Source: Deltaproteobacteria bacterium (lineage in GTDB: Bacteria; Desulfobacterota; Desulfuromonadia; Geobacterales; Geobacteraceae). Taken from it: DNA of 8,120 bases. Below the pieces are notes generated by a model. The model saw only the letters and a program-made list of their open reading frames with translations, ran no database searches and had not been told where the DNA came from. The position numbers were made by a program, and so were the translations under genes. Of the stretch, positions 5,715 through 8,120 are shown piece after piece. The stretch spans positions 1 through 8,120 of the forward strand of contig JAJZQA010000108.1 in assembly GCA_021810985.1 (NCBI GenBank). The letters are read 5' to 3'. Each line of letters starts with the position of its first letter. Position 1 is the stretch's first letter.

Positions 5715-5904
5715 ACAGGGAAAGGCAGGGTACAGTTGAACAGGGGACAGGGAATAGGGGACAGTTGAATAGGGTACAGGGATAGTTAAAGAGTTATCAA
5801 CTGACAGTAGACAGGAGCACCTCACTACTGGGGAGCTGCCTACTTTTTCCGTTTCGTAGGCACTGTCCCCTGTCCCCTGCCGTTCTGTCCCCTGTTCCCT
5901 GCCT
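5708..5904. repeat. Heptamer repeat block D with 42-bp inverted arms
   Basis: This fills the gap between the convergent signalling gene and prsR. Heptamer units run forward at 5708-5784 and inverted at 5862-5903. The arms 5724-5765 and 5862-5903 are both 42 bases and form an imperfect inverted repeat: both begin GGCAGGG and end GGGGACAGT when read in the same sense. Within the loop a 7-bp stem (TGCCTAC at 5837-5843, GTAGGCA at 5856-5862) adds another hairpin. A role as a bidirectional transcription stop between the two genes is plausible but not shown. Confidence 0.8.
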
Positions 5905-7266
5905 CTATTCCATACCATGTTTCTTCATCAGGTCATAAAGCGTCGGTCTGCTCACGCCCAGCACCTGGGAGGCCTTGGCGATATTTCCCCCCTGTTCTCG
6001 CAGTACGTTTGATATCAGGTCCAGTTCAACGCTGTCTCGGGCTTCCTTCAGGGTCATAATTGCCGGTGCCGTTGCGGTTACTACGGATTCGCCGTCAAAG
6101 CCCAGGTCGGACGGTTCGAGGAACGGAGCATCCCCCATAATAACGGCTCGCTGCACCCTGTTTTCCAGTTCTCGGACATTACCCGGCCAATCGAAGTTCA
6201 GGAGTTGTTCGATTGTCGCCGGAGCAAATCCTTTGATCTTCTTGTTATGCCCCTCGCTGAATCTTCGCAGAAACAGGTTTGCCAATAGCAGAATGTCATT
6301 TCCCCGCTCGCGCAGTGGCGGAAGGTGGATGGTGATAACGGCCGTCCGGTAGAAGAGATCCTCACGAAAACTCCCCTCTTGAATCGCTTTTGCGATATCC
6401 ACATTGGTGGCGGAGACCACCCGGGCGTCCACGGAAATATCCTCTCTGCCGCCGACCCGCTGAATTACCTTTTCCTGGAGAAAACGGAGCAGCTTGACCT
6501 GGAGGCCCAAGGGGAGTTCGCCGATTTCGTCGAGAAAGAGGGTGCCGTGATGGGCGTACTCGACTTTTCCCTGGCTGCGGACGTGGGCGCCGGTAAAGGC
6601 CCCTTTCTCATGGCCGAACAACTCCGGTTCCAGGAGGTTCTCCGGGATGGCGCCACAGTTGATGGGGATGAACGGTCGTTCTTTGCGGAGGCTCAGGGTG
6701 TGGATTGCCTTGGCAACAAGTTCTTTGCCGGTGCCGCTTTCGCCGGTGACAAAGACCGGTACATCGGTTGAGGCAACCTTCTTGATGGTTGCGAAAACCT
6801 GCTCCATCTGTGGGCACTGACCGATGATGCCGCCGAACTGGCTGGTTTTATTTTCCACGGCGAGCTGGAGCCGGCGATTTTCCACTTCGATGGCCTGGAT
6901 ATGGAAGGCCCGGCCGATTACCACCTTCAACTCAGCGATCTCGATCGGTTTGCGGTAAAAGTCGTAGGCCCCGGTGCGGACCGCCCGCAGGGCGCTTTCC
7001 CTCTCATCGTTGCCGGTGACCACAATGACTTTGGTCGTCGGCTCCAGGCGAAGAATCTCCTCAAGGGTGTGAAAGCCCTCGCTCGTGCCGTCGGCATCGG
7101 GAGGCAGCCCCAGATCCAGGGTGACGACACGCGGGCGATGCTTGCGGACAAAGGCCACCGCCTCTTCCCGATTGGCCGCCAGGGAAACGTCATAATCCTT
7201 GGCAAGGCCCCATTTCATCTGTTTGCGGATATCTTCACTGTCGTCTACGATCAGAAGTCTTTCCAT
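5905..7266 (-). CDS. prsR: PEP-CTERM-box response regulator, sigma-54 activator PrsR
   Basis: A 453-residue NtrC-type activator. The receiver domain (1-118) has the acidic pair Asp8-Asp9, phosphoacceptor Asp51 (VVTLDLGLPP), Thr84 and Lys106. The AAA+ sigma-54 domain (about 145-370) has Walker A GESGTGKE (175-182), the sigma-54 contact loop GAFTGA (222-227) and Walker B LFLDEIGE (243-250). A Fis-type helix-turn-helix closes the protein (about 427-449, GNIAKASQVLGVSRPTL). Every catalytic motif looks intact. The receiver, LGLPPDADG and the C-terminal helix sequence are what I know of PrsR, the regulator that co-occurs with PrsK and the PEP-CTERM/exosortase system. Its likely targets here are the three sigma-54 promoters with nearby boxes. 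The start at 7266 is preferred because GGAG lies 5 bases upstream; an in-frame GTG at 7272 overlaps that site. It is downstream of, and codirectional with, the PrsK sequence, with 149 bp of heptamer repeats between. Confidence 0.93.
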   Translation of the reverse strand: MERLLIVDDSEDIRKQMKWGLAKDYDVSLAANREEAVAFVRKHRPRVVTLDLGLPPDADGTSEGFHTLEEILRLEPTTKVIVVTGNDERESALRAVRTGAYDFYRKPIEIAELKVVIGRAFHIQAIEVENRRLQLAVENKTSQFGGIIGQCPQMEQVFATIKKVASTDVPVFVTGESGTGKELVAKAIHTLSLRKERPFIPINCGAIPENLLEPELFGHEKGAFTGAHVRSQGKVEYAHHGTLFLDEIGELPLGLQVKLLRFLQEKVIQRVGGREDISVDARVVSATNVDIAKAIQEGSFREDLFYRTAVITIHLPPLRERGNDILLLANLFLRRFSEGHNKKIKGFAPATIEQLLNFDWPGNVRELENRVQRAVIMGDAPFLEPSDLGFDGESVVTATAPAIMTLKEARDSVELDLISNVLREQGGNIAKASQVLGVSRPTLYDLMKKHGME

Positions 7267-7276
7267 AATCACTCCA

Positions 7277-7434
7277 GGTTAGCAGGTTAGCAGGGGACAG
7301 GGAACAGGGAGCAGGGTACAGAGAACAGGGAGCAGGGTACAGGGTACAGAGCATTACAGTGTGCTTTACTGTCTAAAGTTTACTGTCCCCTGTCCCCTGT
7401 CTTACTGTCCCCTGATCAACTGTCCCCTGCCTTC
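7277..7434. repeat. Heptamer repeat block E between PrsK sequence and prsR
   Basis: Forward units run from 7277 to about 7352 and inverted units (CTGTCCC) from 7382 to 7434, giving another large imperfect inverted repeat. A 20-base segment beginning GAACAGGGAGCAGGG is repeated exactly at 7302-7321 and 7323-7342, a period of 21, or three heptamers. The inverted arm runs into the end of the PrsK reading frame and supplies its last codons and stop (TGA at 7416-7418). Lying between the two codirectional genes, it could form RNA structure that lowers prsR expression relative to prsK. Confidence 0.85.
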
Positions 7435-8120
7435 AGCCGTACGGTAAAGACTGACCCCCTGCCGGCTTCGCTCTGCACTTCAATTCTGCCGCCGTGGGCC
7501 TCGACGATCTGGCGGCACTGGTAGAGACCGATGCCGAGGCCTTTTTCCTTGGTGGTGCTGAATGGCTTGAAGAGGCGCGTGCGGAGAAATTCCTCCGACA
7601 TGCCGCAGCCTGCGTCGCTGACCCGGATCCAGGGGGTGCTGTCGCAACCAACCTCCACGGAAACGCCGTCCTTCCCTCCGGACGCTTCCATGGCGTTCAG
7701 GAGCAGATTCAGCAGGACTTTTTCGATTTCTTCGGGATCTACGTCGGCTATGGACGGCGTTCCCGCTACCGTTACTTGCCCGTTTCCCACCTGGTTCATC
7801 ACCCTTTCGGACAGGGCCCGCAGTTCGGTGGGTTCCCGGCGCAGTGCGTGCTTTTCGCCGATCTTCTTCAAGCGCGCTATCAGCCCCTTCATTCTGGTCA
7901 CGGTACCTTCCAGGGACTGAAGCATATCTTCCTGGAATTCTGAAACAGCACCACAAGCGATACATATTAAATGATGGTGAAAGTGCTGTTCTTTTGGGTT
8001 ATTCAATTCATACCTGACAAATCCATCTTCCAGGATGATTTTATTTAATAGCCCCATTTTTTCCAAAAGTGGCAACGTCCTGTAAATAGTAGACAGTCCG
8101 ATACCTGGATAATTCTCACG
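7416..8120 (-). CDS. prsK: Chimeric ORF: Fur-family N-terminal half joined to PrsK C-terminal half (partial, runs off the right edge)
   Basis: 234 codons are visible; the start lies beyond 8120. Residues 1-60 (visible numbering) are Fur family: GIGLSTIYRTL is the DNA-recognition helix region, followed by EKMGLL, RYEL, the metal-site cluster HFHHH (46-50) and CxxC (Cys53, Cys56). From residue 61 the protein is the end of a histidine kinase: EFQEDML, a helix to about 105, N-box NLLLNAMEA, G1 DAGCG, F-box FKPFSTT and G2 GLGIGL, ending GSVFTVRLKAGDS. The kinase half matches PrsK and lies upstream of prsR in the expected order. PrsK is normally about 690 residues with membrane and GAF domains and an H-box before EFQEDML; all of that is missing, so no phosphoacceptor His remains. 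Fur's second CxxC is also lost. Hand-counted GC is about 38% (68/180) in the Fur part and about 62% (111/180) at 7441-7620. The join is real in this sequence; whether it exists in the genome is uncertain. Confidence 0.85.
   Translation of the reverse strand, partial: RENYPGIGLSTIYRTLPLLEKMGLLNKIILEDGFVRYELNNPKEQHFHHHLICIACGAVSEFQEDMLQSLEGTVTRMKGLIARLKKIGEKHALRREPTELRALSERVMNQVGNGQVTVAGTPSIADVDPEEIEKVLLNLLLNAMEASGGKDGVSVEVGCDSTPWIRVSDAGCGMSEEFLRTRLFKPFSTTKEKGLGIGLYQCRQIVEAHGGRIEVQSEAGRGSVFTVRLKAGDS
7935..7940 (-). other. Fusion junction at an in-frame GAATTC
   Basis: The codons GAA TTC (Glu61-Phe62 of the visible chimera) mark the point where Fur-like sequence ends and PrsK-like sequence begins. 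Fur proteins commonly have Glu-Phe after the CxxC segment, and PrsK has EFQEDML, so either parent could have supplied these six bases. The hexamer is also an EcoRI site. Other GAATTC sites occur at about 1690 and 5450 without any change in gene content. Confidence 0.75.

Noticed and set aside
5708..5904. Repeat blocks considered as a CRISPR array
   Set aside because: Units are 7 bp and degenerate, with no constant spacers and no cas genes.
7372..7388. TCTAAAGTTTACTGTCC within heptamer block E, a possible decayed box
   Set aside because: About 12 of 17 positions match, but both diagnostic half-sites are altered and no sigma-54 promoter lies nearby.

Overview
The window reads as a piece of a Gram-negative bacterial chromosome, most likely a deltaproteobacterium of the Geobacter/Pelobacter (Desulfuromonadales) type. 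The reasons are two PEP-CTERM surface proteins, a PrsR-type sigma-54 activator with PrsK kinase sequence, a CPBP (CAAX-protease-like) membrane protein of the kind found near exosortase loci, and degenerate 7-bp CAGGG(A/G)A repeats between genes. The lineage is inferred from gene content; no rRNA or tRNA is present to confirm it.

Layout, left to right. A strong terminator (20-55) ends PEP-CTERM gene 1 (73-780, minus), which has a textbook sigma-54 promoter (840-854). Next comes a decayed stretch (933-1241) containing a remnant of a CPBP gene and of a GAF/kinase gene, in the same order and orientation as the intact pair further right. PEP-CTERM gene 2 (1448-2179, minus) follows, again with its own terminator and sigma-54 promoter. 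The intact CPBP gene (2539-3225, minus) diverges from a large signalling gene (3450-5714, plus; GAF-HisKA-HATPase-GAF-HD-GYP) that has a third sigma-54 promoter. That gene converges on prsR (5905-7266, minus). Upstream of prsR is an ORF that runs off the right edge (7416-8120, minus). Its first half is a Fur-family regulator and its second half is the C-terminal kinase half of PrsK.

How the parts fit: PrsK/PrsR is the two-component system associated with PEP-CTERM/exosortase genomes. PrsR carries the GAFTGA motif needed to drive sigma-54 promoters. Three promoters here have TGGCAY-N5-WTGC elements. A 17-bp box of consensus TGTAAASTWTTCCGACA occurs four times, plus a weaker copy. Boxes lie about 85, 84 and 105 bp upstream of the predicted starts of gene 1, gene 2 and the signalling gene. 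The simplest model is that PrsR binds the box and turns on the PEP-CTERM proteins together with an accessory signalling protein.

The most unusual points are the Fur::PrsK chimera, whose composition breaks sharply at an in-frame GAATTC (7935-7940); the signalling protein whose kinase and HD-GYP active sites both look eroded; and the decayed duplicate of the CPBP/signalling module between the two PEP-CTERM genes. The chimera could be a real rearrangement or a clone/assembly artefact, and the sequence alone cannot decide.
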